The notes: generated by a model from the letters alone, not told the origin. A stretch of 64,000 nt of DNA from Acidobacteriaceae bacterium KBS 146 (GCA_000688615.1 JHVA01000001.1:992001-1056000); one strand, 5' to 3'; counted from the stretch's first letter, positions 27,601-37,033 are shown. Numbers and translations are program-made.

Positions 27601-28055
27601 TAAGAGCCGACGCGTATTGCGACGGCAGAGAAGCTCTCTCCAATAGGGACGTCCGCACCAACGGGCACTATTGGTTAATGCCGCAGACTGTGGGCCAGAC
27701 GCAGCAGCAGGGTGCATGCTACGTCGATCCCTCGCGCGACCCCGTCAATCTGGTCAACGGCGCTCTCCCGCTCAAGCCTGGCACCACCGAGCGAGCACGC
27801 GCGGCCTTCGGCACCTCTGGCTTCAACAGCATGCGCGGTCCCGGTGCCAACAACTGGGATATGGGCATCCACAAAAACTTCAATCTGTATAGGGAAACGA
27901 AGTTTACCTTTCGCGCTGAGTTCTTCAACATCTGGAACCACACGCAATTCGCAAATCCAAATGGCGGCGTGGCAGCCGGAGCGAATTTTGGTCTTATCAC
28001 ATCGACGCAGCACGCTGCACGTATCATCCAGCTTGGCGGCATGATCAAGTTCTAA
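24678..28055 (+). CDS. Oar-like TonB-dependent outer-membrane receptor of the arabinoside/sulfatase locus
   Basis: A 1125-residue receptor with a signal peptide (MKFLRSIWWGTILTVILL, cleaved after VQAQ), a carboxypeptidase-regulatory-like domain (about residues 30-115; SVAGTVTDSTGAVIQGARVI), a plug-like region (QLPLANRNYLQLGLLSGATQ) and a long barrel ending in MIKF. It probably imports oligosaccharides across the outer membrane with TonB energy. The GH51 enzyme and epimerase downstream suggest arabinose-containing glycans. Operator copy 2 precedes it, so LacI control is inferred. GGGGGT ends 5 nt before the ATG. A terminator hairpin follows the gene. Confidence 0.9.
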   Translation: MKFLRSIWWGTILTVILLPALAVVVQAQSGTSSVAGTVTDSTGAVIQGARVILTNSATGVILNAITDPAGNYSFPTISPGTYAITIDKEGFASYRVSHLTVAVGQRASQDVALNPASTATVEVNASGLTNLLDTESNDLGTVIGPTSVNQLPLANRNYLQLGLLSGATQKVSGAAASSTSQTGHDDVAINIAGNQPDFTLYVVNGLQTLGSRAGNTSLNLSVGAIDQFEVHYGFFMPDLGPNPGIVDVVTKSGGNRIHGEVFEFVRNNQMQARDFFNVNAAGVPTKPGPYHLNQFGFDFGGPILHDKLFYFVNYEGYRRTTSNVQNATTPTAAMFSGDFSNSGFTIYDPATYNPATGQRSPFPGNKIPDSRISQNIKGLLQYYTPGATRTTNNVVGTPKATYNSDQFMGKIDYNINANNQIFVQGNWLNSPVNNPGLFPGQGISYPLDTELVNVGWNSTIGSNKVNVLRIGGIRDSVYSQGVEVNGIQTKLNITGTADVNGVPSINFANGYSGFGTSTGLIGNLDNNYQIQDSFNWLLGKHQIKFGVDLAYLRTIQSSANANARGIFNFNGNYTAQFVAGGFNPVAGTGNSFADFLLGAINTGQSIGMPRTHLRWTTVQPYVQDTWKISKNVTANVALAWYGATSPNPSGPDRNLIHAFDFNAGKPIFSALGQVNPAVYPMTLTNWAPRVGINYAPPALKETVIRAGYGLYYTTQEAVNFQYAVVSQVISINNAISNKQPNPQYVLGVNAMPGFTVGQITQPQADAITGPIQYLSATQRSPYVEQWNVDVQHNFGPKNLLDVAYIGNTSHRLPYNWNPFDCSSPGSNLCFDSNNPYNGKFTYMQEVDNIGLGNYNALLVKFQRQFSNGFSLLANYTYSKALAASQQGSNGTLNQRRSCIPWCDYGPTTSNTPHSVVISAVYELPYGRGRHFGNTVNSVVNGVLGEWDVDAIVNMQSGLPFTITAPNNTAWSPGQVRADAYCDGREALSNRDVRTNGHYWLMPQTVGQTQQQGACYVDPSRDPVNLVNGALPLKPGTTERARAAFGTSGFNSMRGPGANNWDMGIHKNFNLYRETKFTFRAEFFNIWNHTQFANPNGGVAAGANFGLITSTQHAARIIQLGGMIKF

Positions 28056-28081
28056 TCGTGCGGGAATGTTGTATTCATCTT

Positions 28082-28125
28082 GTTGAGGCACGTCGTTCCA
28101 ATCGTGCCTCAACCTTTGATTCTTC
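28082..28125 (+). terminator. Intrinsic terminator between the TonB receptor and GH51 genes
   Basis: GTTGAGGCACG (28082-28092) pairs with CGTGCCTCAAC (28103-28113), 11 bp with a 10-nt loop, then CTTTGATTCTT. It begins 27 bp after the receptor stop and ends 33 bp before the GH51 ATG. Downstream genes would be expressed at a lower level by read-through. Confidence 0.7.
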
Positions 28126-28146
28126 GAGTGTTTACAGGGAGAGGAC

Positions 28147-30231
28147 ATGCCGCTAACGATGATCCAGAAGGGATCAAGGGAAAGAGCAACCGCGCGCGCA
28201 ACCGTCGCAGCGCTGTCCTGCATCCTCACTTCCTGCGCGATGGCGCAGATAACGCAGAGCAAACCCAATCCGGCAGAGATTCTGATTCATGTCTCCGATA
28301 AGGGGACACATGCTATACCGGAGACGCTCTTCGGCAGCTTTTTAGAACCTATCGGCAACTCCATCAATAATGGCGTCTCAGCTGAGATCCTCGTCAACCG
28401 CAGTCTCGAAGGCGGCCTCTGGAACCACGTCAATCTCGAGAACATGTTTCGTGAGCAGCCTGAACTAATCGAGTCATCGAACGAGACAGGCATCCCGCTG
28501 CCCTGGCAATCCCTCAACACACAGGCGGGCAATCGTTTTGAGCTGCACGTTGGTGATGCCGCCAATAGCTGGCAATCCCTTGAAATTATGGGACAGCCTG
28601 ACGAACTCACCGGCATTAGACAGAAGGTCTATCTGCCAGTGCATCGTGTGCTTGACTACAAGGTTTCGCTCTACGCCAAACACCGAACCGGGCCTGAGAC
28701 ACTGCGCGTCTCCCTCCGGAACCGCTCAAACGGAAAGGTGCTTGCCCAGGCTGAGATCAAAGTCTCCGCGAGGAAGTGGACGAAATATTCAAGCATGCTT
28801 GAACTGAAGCCCGGAACTGTGCGCCGTCTTGAGGCCGTTGATTTCGCCCTCTCCGTCGAAGGCACAGAGCGCGTCGATGTCGACCAGATCTCACTAATGC
28901 CTGACGATGCGGTCGGCACACTCGATCCCGACGAGGTCGCCATGCTGAAAGCGATGCACATCACCGAACTGCGCTTTGGTGGCAACTTCAGTTCTTACTA
29001 TCACTGGGGCGATGGCGTCGGTCCTGAAGACAAGCGCCTCACAACGAAGAACATCGCCTGGGGTATCCCGGAGTACAACAACTTCGGTACCGACGAGTTT
29101 CTCCAACTCTGCGACCTGATCGGAGCGATACCGCAGTTCAACCTCAACATGGGCAGCGGCACGCCGGAAGAAGCGGCCGACTGGGTGCGCTACATCCGCG
29201 AGCACCACAAAGGCAGGGTGCTCTTTGAGATCGGCAACGAACTTTACGGCAAGTGGCAGGTCGGCTATCCCACGATCCACGAGATTGCTGCACGTACGCT
29301 GGCTTTCAGCAAAGCAGTACGCTCCGTCGAACCGAATGCCGAGATTATTGCCACCGGCCTCGGGCCCGTTGCCGACGATAAATGGAACGCGCAGTTACTC
29401 ATGCTACCCTCGGGCACCTTTGACTACCTTTCGCTGCACTTCATCATCGGCACCAATCATCCTGAGCTAAAGCAACCAACACCCGACTTCGTCGCAGCAT
29501 CGGCATATTCCATTCCCTTCGCAGTAGGTCCGCACTTCGACACAGCATGGCAGCAGATCAAGGCTGACTCTAGACACGGAGACAAGGTTCACTTTGCCAT
29601 TACGGAATGGCTCTTCAACAGCAAGGGCTTTGGTGAACGCAACTTCACGAACGAGAGTCCCAGCTGGATGAACGAGGGCGGTGCGGTGATGGCCGCCGGA
29701 TTCCTCAATACGCTGCTGCGCCACTCTAACCAGATACAGATCGCCGATATGACAGGCTCGCAAGAGTTCGCCGGAATCTGGAAGCGTCGCGAGCAGGTCT
29801 ACGCGGTGCCCGCGTACTACGCATTTCAGATATACCAGTCAGTAAAGGGCGACACCTTACTGCCCGTCACAACTGACAGCGGCACCTACGATGTGAAGGG
29901 TGGCGTTGCACCACTCAGCGCCGCCGTCCAGGTGCCCTACGTCGATGTCGTCGCCACACGCAGCAAGACCGGTAAGACCGTCACGCTGCTCTGTGTCAAT
30001 CGCAGCCTTGAACAAGACTTGCCCGTGCGCTTTGATCTCGGGAGCCTCAGCACCGCAGGCCCTGCACCCATGAAGCAGATCTACGCCGCCAGCCGCTACG
30101 AACGCAACGACGAGATCGAACCAAAGCACGTTCTCCCGCTCGATGGCACAGCCAAAGTTATCGGGAATAATGCCATCTCCGTCATCCTTCCCCACGAGAG
30201 CGTCACCGTGATCCATGTGCCGATCGAATAA
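28147..30231 (+). CDS. Secreted GH51 alpha-L-arabinofuranosidase
   Basis: A 694-residue glycoside hydrolase with a signal (VAALSCILTSCAMAQ). The catalytic barrel shows FGSFLEPIGNSINNGVSAEI near residue 60, the acid/base E365 in FEIGNELYG and the nucleophile E487 in FAITEWLFNS. A beta-sandwich (about residues 130-270) is inserted between the first conserved block and the barrel core, as in longer GH51 members, and a C-terminal beta domain closes the protein. It removes non-reducing arabinofuranosyl residues from arabinan, arabinoxylan or arabinogalactan. The stop lies 31 bp before the aldose epimerase ATG, so both are probably one operon. Confidence 0.88.
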   Translation: MPLTMIQKGSRERATARATVAALSCILTSCAMAQITQSKPNPAEILIHVSDKGTHAIPETLFGSFLEPIGNSINNGVSAEILVNRSLEGGLWNHVNLENMFREQPELIESSNETGIPLPWQSLNTQAGNRFELHVGDAANSWQSLEIMGQPDELTGIRQKVYLPVHRVLDYKVSLYAKHRTGPETLRVSLRNRSNGKVLAQAEIKVSARKWTKYSSMLELKPGTVRRLEAVDFALSVEGTERVDVDQISLMPDDAVGTLDPDEVAMLKAMHITELRFGGNFSSYYHWGDGVGPEDKRLTTKNIAWGIPEYNNFGTDEFLQLCDLIGAIPQFNLNMGSGTPEEAADWVRYIREHHKGRVLFEIGNELYGKWQVGYPTIHEIAARTLAFSKAVRSVEPNAEIIATGLGPVADDKWNAQLLMLPSGTFDYLSLHFIIGTNHPELKQPTPDFVAASAYSIPFAVGPHFDTAWQQIKADSRHGDKVHFAITEWLFNSKGFGERNFTNESPSWMNEGGAVMAAGFLNTLLRHSNQIQIADMTGSQEFAGIWKRREQVYAVPAYYAFQIYQSVKGDTLLPVTTDSGTYDVKGGVAPLSAAVQVPYVDVVATRSKTGKTVTLLCVNRSLEQDLPVRFDLGSLSTAGPAPMKQIYAASRYERNDEIEPKHVLPLDGTAKVIGNNAISVILPHESVTVIHVPIE

Positions 30232-30262
30232 TCATAGAGTCCTCAGGAGAAGGAAAGAAGCG

Positions 30263-31399
30263 ATGAGACAGTACCGCACCATGCACAGACTTGTCCTGGG
30301 ATCATTCCTCCTTGCGTCCACGACCGCAGTTGCCACTCGAGCTCAGGTCACGAGTCGGGATTGGGGCGCCACCCCCGAAGGTCACGCAAAGATCTTCACC
30401 CTGAAGAGCAATGATCTCCGGGTGCAGATCGTCGAGTACGGCGCCCGTATCGTCAACGTCCAGGCACCTGACCGCACCGGCCATCGCGTAAACGTTGTGC
30501 TTGGTTATAACAACATCGCCCAGTACGTTGCCGATCCGAAGGACTTCTTCGGCGCCATCGTCGGGCGCTACGGCAATCGCATCGCTAAAGGCTCTTTCAT
30601 CCTAGACGGTAAGTCGTATCAGATTCCCGTCAATAACAATGGCAACGCTCTCCACGGCGGCCCGAGAGGTTTCAGCAGTAAACTCTGGCACGGCACCCCT
30701 ATCGGAACAAACGCTGTCGAGTTTACCCTCACCGATCCGGACGGCGATATGGGTTTCCCCGGTACGCTGCACGCACGCGTCCGTTACACGCTCAGCGGTA
30801 ACAGGCTCCGCCTCGACTACCACGCTGAAACTGATCAGCCCACCGTCATCAACCTCACCAATCACAGCTACTTCAACCTCGCCGGCGAAGCGAGCGGGGA
30901 CATCCTGTCTCAGGAGATTCGCTTGGCCGCCGATACCTTTACACCGATCGACGGAACCCTGATCCCTACTGGCGAGATCCGCTCTGTCAGCGGAACAGCC
31001 TTCGATCTGCGTAGTCTCACTCCCATCGGCGAGAAGATCAGCGCCAACGACAACCAGCTGCATCTCGCTGGCGGCTACGACCACAACTTCGTTCTCCGCG
31101 GAACCCCTGGCACGCTCCGCGAGGCCGCCTACGCCCTCGATCCGGAGAGCGGACGCACCCTCACGGTCCTCACTACCCAGCCCGGCGTACAGTTTTACTC
31201 CGGCAATTTTCTCTCCAGCATCAATCGCGGCTCTGGCGGTGCCATATATGCAAAGCATGCCGGCTTCTGCCTGGAGACCCAGCACTTCCCTGACTCACCC
31301 AACCACCCCGACTTCCCGTCGACGGTCCTGCGCCCAGGCAAGCCCTTCTCTTCGACCACCGTCTTCATCTTCGGTATTACGGCTGCACCCGGGCGCTGA
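30263..31399 (+). CDS. galM: Secreted aldose 1-epimerase (galactose mutarotase)
   Basis: A 378-residue mutarotase with a signal peptide (LVLGSFLLASTTAVATRAQ). Family landmarks are IVGRYGNRIAKGSFILDGKS, NALHGGPRGFSSKLW, VINLTNHSYFNLAG (catalytic His) and GFCLETQHFPDSPNHP (catalytic Glu and the C-terminal signature). It interconverts alpha and beta anomers of free sugars in the periplasm. It follows the GH51 gene closely and probably prepares released arabinose or galactose for uptake. The start at 30263 follows AAGGAAAG; an in-frame ATG at 30215 would overlap GH51. It converges with the second sulfatase, leaving 27 bp. Confidence 0.9.
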   Translation: MRQYRTMHRLVLGSFLLASTTAVATRAQVTSRDWGATPEGHAKIFTLKSNDLRVQIVEYGARIVNVQAPDRTGHRVNVVLGYNNIAQYVADPKDFFGAIVGRYGNRIAKGSFILDGKSYQIPVNNNGNALHGGPRGFSSKLWHGTPIGTNAVEFTLTDPDGDMGFPGTLHARVRYTLSGNRLRLDYHAETDQPTVINLTNHSYFNLAGEASGDILSQEIRLAADTFTPIDGTLIPTGEIRSVSGTAFDLRSLTPIGEKISANDNQLHLAGGYDHNFVLRGTPGTLREAAYALDPESGRTLTVLTTQPGVQFYSGNFLSSINRGSGGAIYAKHAGFCLETQHFPDSPNHPDFPSTVLRPGKPFSSTTVFIFGITAAPGR

Positions 31400-31426
31400 C
31401 GCAACCGAGCATTCCTGAACTTGCTC

Positions 31427-33049
31427 CTATGGAATATACGAGTTCGGAGGTGCGCCGCCGTGCCGGTAGGGCGCATACCAGTTGTGCTCCTTCGACCACT
31501 TCGTCTGGTACTTTCCATTCTGTGGCCCCGTCGGCAGACTGTCCTGTGTGCGGATCGACCACATCGCCAATTCCGCCATCAGCTGCGCCTGGATCTGAGC
31601 ATGAGCAGGCTTGTTAAACAGATTCACCATCTCGCACGGATCATGGCTGAGATCGTATAGCTGTCCTGATCCCATCATGTCGTAGTTCAGCTTCCAGTTC
31701 CCCATGCGAACCATCTTCTGGTTGCCGCTCAGCGTCACCTTGTTCAACTCATCCCACGAGCCCGATCGCGCCGGATCATGCGAGATCGAGGTAGGAATTT
31801 TGTCCTCATCCTCATAGAACAATCCTCCCAACCCCACGCCCGAATAGATGCTCCTGAACTCCTCGCGTGGATAGTCTTGGCCCTGCAGCAGCGGCCAGAG
31901 ACTCCGCCCCTGCACACCATGCGGAATCTCCGCCCCCATCACCTCACACATCGTCGGCATTAGATCCGCCATCGAGGTGAATGCCTGTTCCACGCTAGTC
32001 GACGGTTTCACACCATACCCCCACCAGATTTGCGGAGTGTGCGTCAGGTCTTCATACAAACCGACGCCTTTACGGCCCAGCCCGTAGTCCACTAGATAAT
32101 CGCCGTGGTCCGCCGTAAATACGACCAGCGTATTGTTCATCAGATTCTTCTTCTCCAGGTAGCTGGTGAAGCGTGCTATCTGGTCGTCGATCATGCGGAG
32201 CGCACCCAGGTAGTTCGACACATATCGCCGCCAGTTGACCTCCGTATCTGGAAAGTTGTCCTGCTGCAGACGATATTCCCACTGCGCCCGGGAGCCCATC
32301 GTCTTAAGCGCCTCCGGACCTGCACATCGGTTCGGAATAGACGCAGGCGGAAACATATCGAAATACGGCGCCGGCACCTGCTCCGGATCGTGAGGTTCCG
32401 GAAAGCTCATCTGTAGCAGGAACGGTTGATCTCCTGTCTCGTCAATGAACTTCATCGACTCACTCACGATCCGGTAAGGGATCTGCGTGCTTAGCGGATA
32501 CGGGCTCGCTTCCTTAGCCACGTTGAAGTGCAGCGTCTTGATCCACTTGTCGAACGCAACAACCTCCGGCGCATCATTCGGTGCAACGTACCCGCCCTCG
32601 TGCATGTACTCGCGCCACACATCTGCATCCGCCTTCGTCATGTAAGTATGGTTTTTCCCAACCAGAGCAGTCCGATATCCCCGCTGCTTCGCCACCTGGT
32701 ACAGATCCTGCGAGAAATATGCGTCCTTCGCATTCAGGTTCATCCGCACACGATGGGCCTCTGGCCAGCGTCCCGTCAGCATCGAGATGCGGCTTGGAAC
32801 GCAAAGCGGCGCCGTGCAGTAGTTGTGCTTAAACCCAATGCCCTTCCCTTGCAGTCGATCGAGCGTGGGGCTTGTGTCCACCGGATACCCTGTAGTCTTG
32901 CTCAGACCATAGTGACGCTGATCTGCGATGATGACGATCACGTTGGGCTTCTCCACCCTGCCCTGCGAAGATCCACGCGCATAAGCCGGAGCCACCGCAG
33001 CAGACGCCACAGTCATTCCCGCCACCTTCATAAACTCTCGCCGCTGCAT
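31427..33049 (-). CDS. Tat-exported type I sulfatase
   Basis: A 540-residue sulfatase with a Tat signal (MQRREFMKVAGMTVASAAVA). CVPSRISMLTGR places the formylglycine-forming Cys at residue 83; metal-site regions are IVIIADQRHYG and VVFTADHGDYLVDYG. The two sulfatases of this locus differ clearly in sequence, so they may take different sulfate positions. The ATG at 33049 follows GAGAGG by 5 nt; the 30 in-frame codons upstream look non-coding. Transcription is divergent from the tRNA side, with a 14-bp palindrome about 92 bp upstream. Confidence 0.88.
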   Translation of the reverse strand: MQRREFMKVAGMTVASAAVAPAYARGSSQGRVEKPNVIVIIADQRHYGLSKTTGYPVDTSPTLDRLQGKGIGFKHNYCTAPLCVPSRISMLTGRWPEAHRVRMNLNAKDAYFSQDLYQVAKQRGYRTALVGKNHTYMTKADADVWREYMHEGGYVAPNDAPEVVAFDKWIKTLHFNVAKEASPYPLSTQIPYRIVSESMKFIDETGDQPFLLQMSFPEPHDPEQVPAPYFDMFPPASIPNRCAGPEALKTMGSRAQWEYRLQQDNFPDTEVNWRRYVSNYLGALRMIDDQIARFTSYLEKKNLMNNTLVVFTADHGDYLVDYGLGRKGVGLYEDLTHTPQIWWGYGVKPSTSVEQAFTSMADLMPTMCEVMGAEIPHGVQGRSLWPLLQGQDYPREEFRSIYSGVGLGGLFYEDEDKIPTSISHDPARSGSWDELNKVTLSGNQKMVRMGNWKLNYDMMGSGQLYDLSHDPCEMVNLFNKPAHAQIQAQLMAELAMWSIRTQDSLPTGPQNGKYQTKWSKEHNWYAPYRHGGAPPNSYIP

Positions 33050-33441
<392 letters not shown>

Positions 33442-33540
33442 TGTATATGGAGCGCGTATCTGAAAAACAACGCGCTGCGCTTTCACTGTTATAGCAAATG
33501 CGGCTAAGTCGGTCAAAGAGAATCGGTCGGTGGTCGCCTG

Positions 33541-33600
33541 ATCTTGGTGAAAACAAACAAATAGCAACCGGGGAATGCTCAAAATCCAACCCCCGGTTGC
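33541..33600 (-). terminator. Intrinsic terminator after the uronate isomerase gene
   Basis: On the minus strand GCAACCGGGG pairs with CCCCGGTTGC (10 bp, 33600-33564), followed by TATTTGTTTGTTTTC. It begins 18 bp after the uxaC stop. Confidence 0.75.
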
Positions 33601-33618
33601 TCTACGCTTTGGTCGTTG

Positions 33619-35016
33619 TTAGAGCTTATAGGCCTTCTTTACCAGGTTGACCGTAAGGTCCTGGATTACTTCAAATGCCTCCTCCTCATCCAGCCGATGC
33701 TCGGCCACCAACCGGCCCAGGAATGCGCAGTCGATCCTGCGAGCAACATCATGGCGGGAAGGGATTGAGAGCAGCGCCCGCGTATCGTCATTGAAGCCCA
33801 CCGTGTTGTAAAAGCCGGCGGTCTCCGTCGCCAACTCCCGAAACCGCATCATTCCCTCGGGAGAGTCATGGAACCACCACGGCGGTCCCAGCTTCAACGC
33901 CGGATAATGTCCTGCAAGGGGGGCAAGCTCCCGCGAGAAGGTCGACTCATCCAGCGTAAACAGGATAAAGGTCAGTCTCGAATCGTTCCCGTATTTATTC
34001 AGCAGCGGTCGAAGATTGCGAACGTACTCCGTAGGCGAGGGGATATCGGCTCCCTTATCCCGGCCAAACTTCTCATAGACCAGCTTGTTGTGGTTTCGAA
34101 TGCTTCCTGGATGGAGCTGCATCGTAAGGCCGTCCTCGACCGACATGCCCGCCATCTCGGTAAGCATCTGTGCCTGGAACAGCTGCTGCTCCTCCTGCGT
34201 CGAACGGCCCGAAAGAACTCGCTGATAAAGCGACTCTGCCGTAGCCGCATCAAGGTCAGCCGTCATCGCCGTAAGGTGCCCGTGGTCGGTTGCCGTCGCT
34301 CCCAGCGACTTGAAAAACGCGCGTCGGCTCCGTAACGCATTCAGGTATCCCTTGAATGTGCCAACATCTTCTCCGGTGATAACGCCCAGCTTCTCAATGT
34401 TTTCGACAAAGCCCAGGTATTCGGCATCGATCACAGCATCTGGACGGAAAGTCGGAAGCACCCTTCCCTTCCATCCCGATTCCCGAATAGCTTTGTGATA
34501 CTCCAACGTGTCCAGAGGCGAATCTGTCGTCGATAAAACCTCAATGCGGAACCTCTCAAACAAGGCTCGCGGACGAAACTCAGGCGTCGCCAGCGCCTTT
34601 GAAATCGTGTCATAGTACTGGTCTGCGTTGCCCTCATTCAGACGTTCGGTTAGACCGAAGAGAGTGGTGAAGGAGTAATCCAGCCATAAGCGCGTCGGCG
34701 TTCCGCGGAAAAGATAATAGTGCTTTGCGAAGATCCTCCATACTTCTCGCGGATCGGCCTTCTGCTCTCCGTCCATCTGCGGAATCCCCAGCGACTCCAG
34801 AGAAACTCCCTGCGAGTACAGCATCCGGAAGATGTAATGGTCCGGCTGGATAAAAAGCGCTGCGGGATTCGGAAACGCCTCATCTTTGGCAAACCACGCC
34901 GGATCCGTATGCCCGTGGGGAGAAAGAATTGGAAGATCATGCACCGTCTCATAAAGCTTCGCCGCGACAGACCGCGCCCCCGGTTCGGAGGGAAATAACC
35001 GCATAGCATCAAGCAT
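33619..35016 (-). CDS. uxaC: Glucuronate/galacturonate isomerase
   Basis: A 465-residue uronate isomerase, the usual length for UxaC. LPILSPHGHTDPAWFAKDEA carries the first metal-binding His pair of the amidohydrolase-like fold; TTDSPLDTLEYHKAIRES, TMQLHPGSIRNHNK and LGPPWWFHDSPEGMMRFREL are family blocks. It converts D-glucuronate to fructuronate and D-galacturonate to tagaturonate in the cytoplasm, the first step of hexuronate breakdown. This connects with the PL22 lyase and sugar-acid transporter at the start of the window, though these are 25 kb away. GAGGTG lies 8 nt before the ATG. It seems to be a single-gene unit ending in a terminator. Confidence 0.95.
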   Translation of the reverse strand: MLDAMRLFPSEPGARSVAAKLYETVHDLPILSPHGHTDPAWFAKDEAFPNPAALFIQPDHYIFRMLYSQGVSLESLGIPQMDGEQKADPREVWRIFAKHYYLFRGTPTRLWLDYSFTTLFGLTERLNEGNADQYYDTISKALATPEFRPRALFERFRIEVLSTTDSPLDTLEYHKAIRESGWKGRVLPTFRPDAVIDAEYLGFVENIEKLGVITGEDVGTFKGYLNALRSRRAFFKSLGATATDHGHLTAMTADLDAATAESLYQRVLSGRSTQEEQQLFQAQMLTEMAGMSVEDGLTMQLHPGSIRNHNKLVYEKFGRDKGADIPSPTEYVRNLRPLLNKYGNDSRLTFILFTLDESTFSRELAPLAGHYPALKLGPPWWFHDSPEGMMRFRELATETAGFYNTVGFNDDTRALLSIPSRHDVARRIDCAFLGRLVAEHRLDEEEAFEVIQDLTVNLVKKAYKL

Positions 35017-35184
35017 TCAAAACACCTCGAAAGAACTGATAAAGAACGACCGTAAAGACATGACGGGAAGAACTGTCTTCATTTAAGTGCGAGTCCAAAC
35101 AAACTCAACCCCAAAAGCCTATCAAAACTCCACTACAAGTGGTTGACCAATTCCAACGCCGCCATTTTGACCCTCAACCCTATA

Positions 35185-35222
35185 AACGGTAACGGCGTCC
35201 TGAAGTGGACGCCGTTACCGTT
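35185..35222 (-). terminator. Very stable 16-bp hairpin after the porin gene
   Basis: AACGGTAACGGCGTCC (35185-35200) and its exact complement (35207-35222) enclose a 6-nt loop. It begins 20 bp past the porin stop on the minus strand. Only a short U-rich tail follows, but stem stability makes termination or 3-prime protection likely. Confidence 0.75.
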
Positions 35223-35242
35223 ACGTTGAACTTCAAAAGTGG

Positions 35243-37033
35243 TTATGGAATGTAATAACGCATTCCGGTAAACACCATATTGTTGGTGGCCTTTGGTGCT
35301 CCGCCAACGCCCGTCCAGCCCTCGCGGGTCAGGTAGCTGTACTGTAGTTGATACTGCAGGCGGCCAAACTTCGGGTTGGTATAGACCCGATAAGTAAAGC
35401 CGGCCGTTCCCTGAATCACTGCACGGGTGGCACCCAGGCAGTTTGCCGCTCCACCCGGGTTATAAGGCGCGCCGCCGGCAAGTCCATTTCCTGTTCCGCC
35501 CGGTATCGACTCCGTATTGCAGCCGGTATTGTTGGCCGTCACAGGGGCATAACCTACCAGCACGCCTTTGTCGTTCAGGAAGGTCGTGCGCTGTGCATAT
35601 TCGGCGCCGGCATAACCGAAGAGATCCAGCTTCTTCATCGGATGTCCTTCCAGCGAGATCAGACCCTGCTGCGACTTGATCGTAGCCAGCGTTCCATCCG
35701 GATGAACCGTGATATCCGGCAGCGTTGAGGTGCCATAGCGGCCAACCCCCGTGCCCGTCATCAGGTGAACGCCCACATCCAGGTACTTCGTTGCGGGCAT
35801 GCGAAGGTTCGCGAAGAAGCCTCCGCCAGCCTTCGTGTCATTCGTCGCTCCAGCACTCGTCGTGCCTGCAGGATAATAGCGATCGCGGAACCACCGGCCC
35901 ACGCCGCCGACTTCAAAGTGGCCGTACTTGGCGTCATAGGTTCCCTTCACCACCACATCCGGAGCAACGTTGTTGGAGTAATTTGCCGTCAGGTTATACA
36001 GACCGCCGCCCGTTCCCGCAGCGCCGATAAAGAAGTTCGCCGGTGCATTCGAAGCTGAGTAGATATACTCCGCCTGCTCCAGCGAGGCCGCTCCCGTGAA
36101 CTTGCCGAAGCTCTTCTGAAACCGGAGTGCTGGCTGACGCGCCCAGCTGAAACCCACGTGGTACTGAGCATCTACCGTCATCGGCAGGTTCTCCGTACGG
36201 TTATCCGTAGAGGTCTTCGTCTCTGTCACCAGGGACCACATCTGACCGCCTGTTACCTTGAAGCCGTTCTGCATCGCCGCCTGTCCCCAGAATTGGCGCT
36301 GACGCAACGTGTAGCTGTTGCTCTGGTTGTCGTTCGAGGTAGCTCCGGCAGAAAGGAAGTCGGCCTCAACATATCCTGAGAGTTTGAACGGCCCGGTGTT
36401 GCCCTCAAACAAGGCGCCTACACGGCTCTGCCGGCCCGAAAAGTTCAACTCGCTGACATGTGCCATACCTGCTCCCATGTAGGGAGTCGAATTGAAGGGA
36501 GTATTGACGTCCGAGGCTAGGGATCGCGATCGCCACACAGATTCCAAAGCAAAGAATGCAACCGGCGTAATCGTCACTCCCTTATAGTGAATGGTCGTTG
36601 GAGACTCCATCGCCGCCGTCACATCACGCTTCGTATCGCTCAACGTCTGAGCCAGGCCCACATTTGTGACCCTCAAATCCGAAACCGAACTCGAGAGTGT
36701 CTGCATCTCCTCGTGATTCGACTGGATGGCGGTAAGTGCCTGCTGTGCCTGCGCCGCAGCCGCACTCGCCGAGGCGTTCGCAGCCTGGGCATCCTGCGAT
36801 GCCGTCGACAGCCTTGCATCCCGGTTGGACAGTTGCTGCTTCAGTTCATCGATCTCCGCCTGCTGAGCCTGCATCTGTTCCCGCAACTCTCGCAGAGTCC
36901 GCTCCAACGTGCTCTCTGATTTCTTTCGAACCGCCTTCTTCGCCGTTCTGGCCGAAGTTCCCGTTTGTGCCTGCATCGATACTGTACTTAAGACCAGCAT
37001 CGCCGCCAGAGCAGCCTGCAGTTGTTTCGTCAT
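35243..37033 (-). CDS. Outer-membrane porin with N-terminal periplasmic coiled coil
   Basis: A 596-residue protein with a signal (LQAALAAMLVLSTVSMQAQ). Residues about 45-105 form a strong coiled coil (LERTLRELREQMQAQQAEID and LKQQLSNRDARLS), followed by an Ala-rich heptad region (about 85-125). Residues about 155-596 are an outer-membrane barrel ending in MVFTGMRYYIP. The design, a periplasmic coiled-coil stalk plus barrel, recalls porins that tether the outer membrane to the cell wall. The transported substrate is unknown. The ATG at 37033 is preferred, just before the signal; upstream in-frame codons look non-coding. A very stable hairpin follows the stop. Confidence 0.75.
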   Translation of the reverse strand: MTKQLQAALAAMLVLSTVSMQAQTGTSARTAKKAVRKKSESTLERTLRELREQMQAQQAEIDELKQQLSNRDARLSTASQDAQAANASASAAAAQAQQALTAIQSNHEEMQTLSSSVSDLRVTNVGLAQTLSDTKRDVTAAMESPTTIHYKGVTITPVAFFALESVWRSRSLASDVNTPFNSTPYMGAGMAHVSELNFSGRQSRVGALFEGNTGPFKLSGYVEADFLSAGATSNDNQSNSYTLRQRQFWGQAAMQNGFKVTGGQMWSLVTETKTSTDNRTENLPMTVDAQYHVGFSWARQPALRFQKSFGKFTGAASLEQAEYIYSASNAPANFFIGAAGTGGGLYNLTANYSNNVAPDVVVKGTYDAKYGHFEVGGVGRWFRDRYYPAGTTSAGATNDTKAGGGFFANLRMPATKYLDVGVHLMTGTGVGRYGTSTLPDITVHPDGTLATIKSQQGLISLEGHPMKKLDLFGYAGAEYAQRTTFLNDKGVLVGYAPVTANNTGCNTESIPGGTGNGLAGGAPYNPGGAANCLGATRAVIQGTAGFTYRVYTNPKFGRLQYQLQYSYLTREGWTGVGGAPKATNNMVFTGMRYYIP

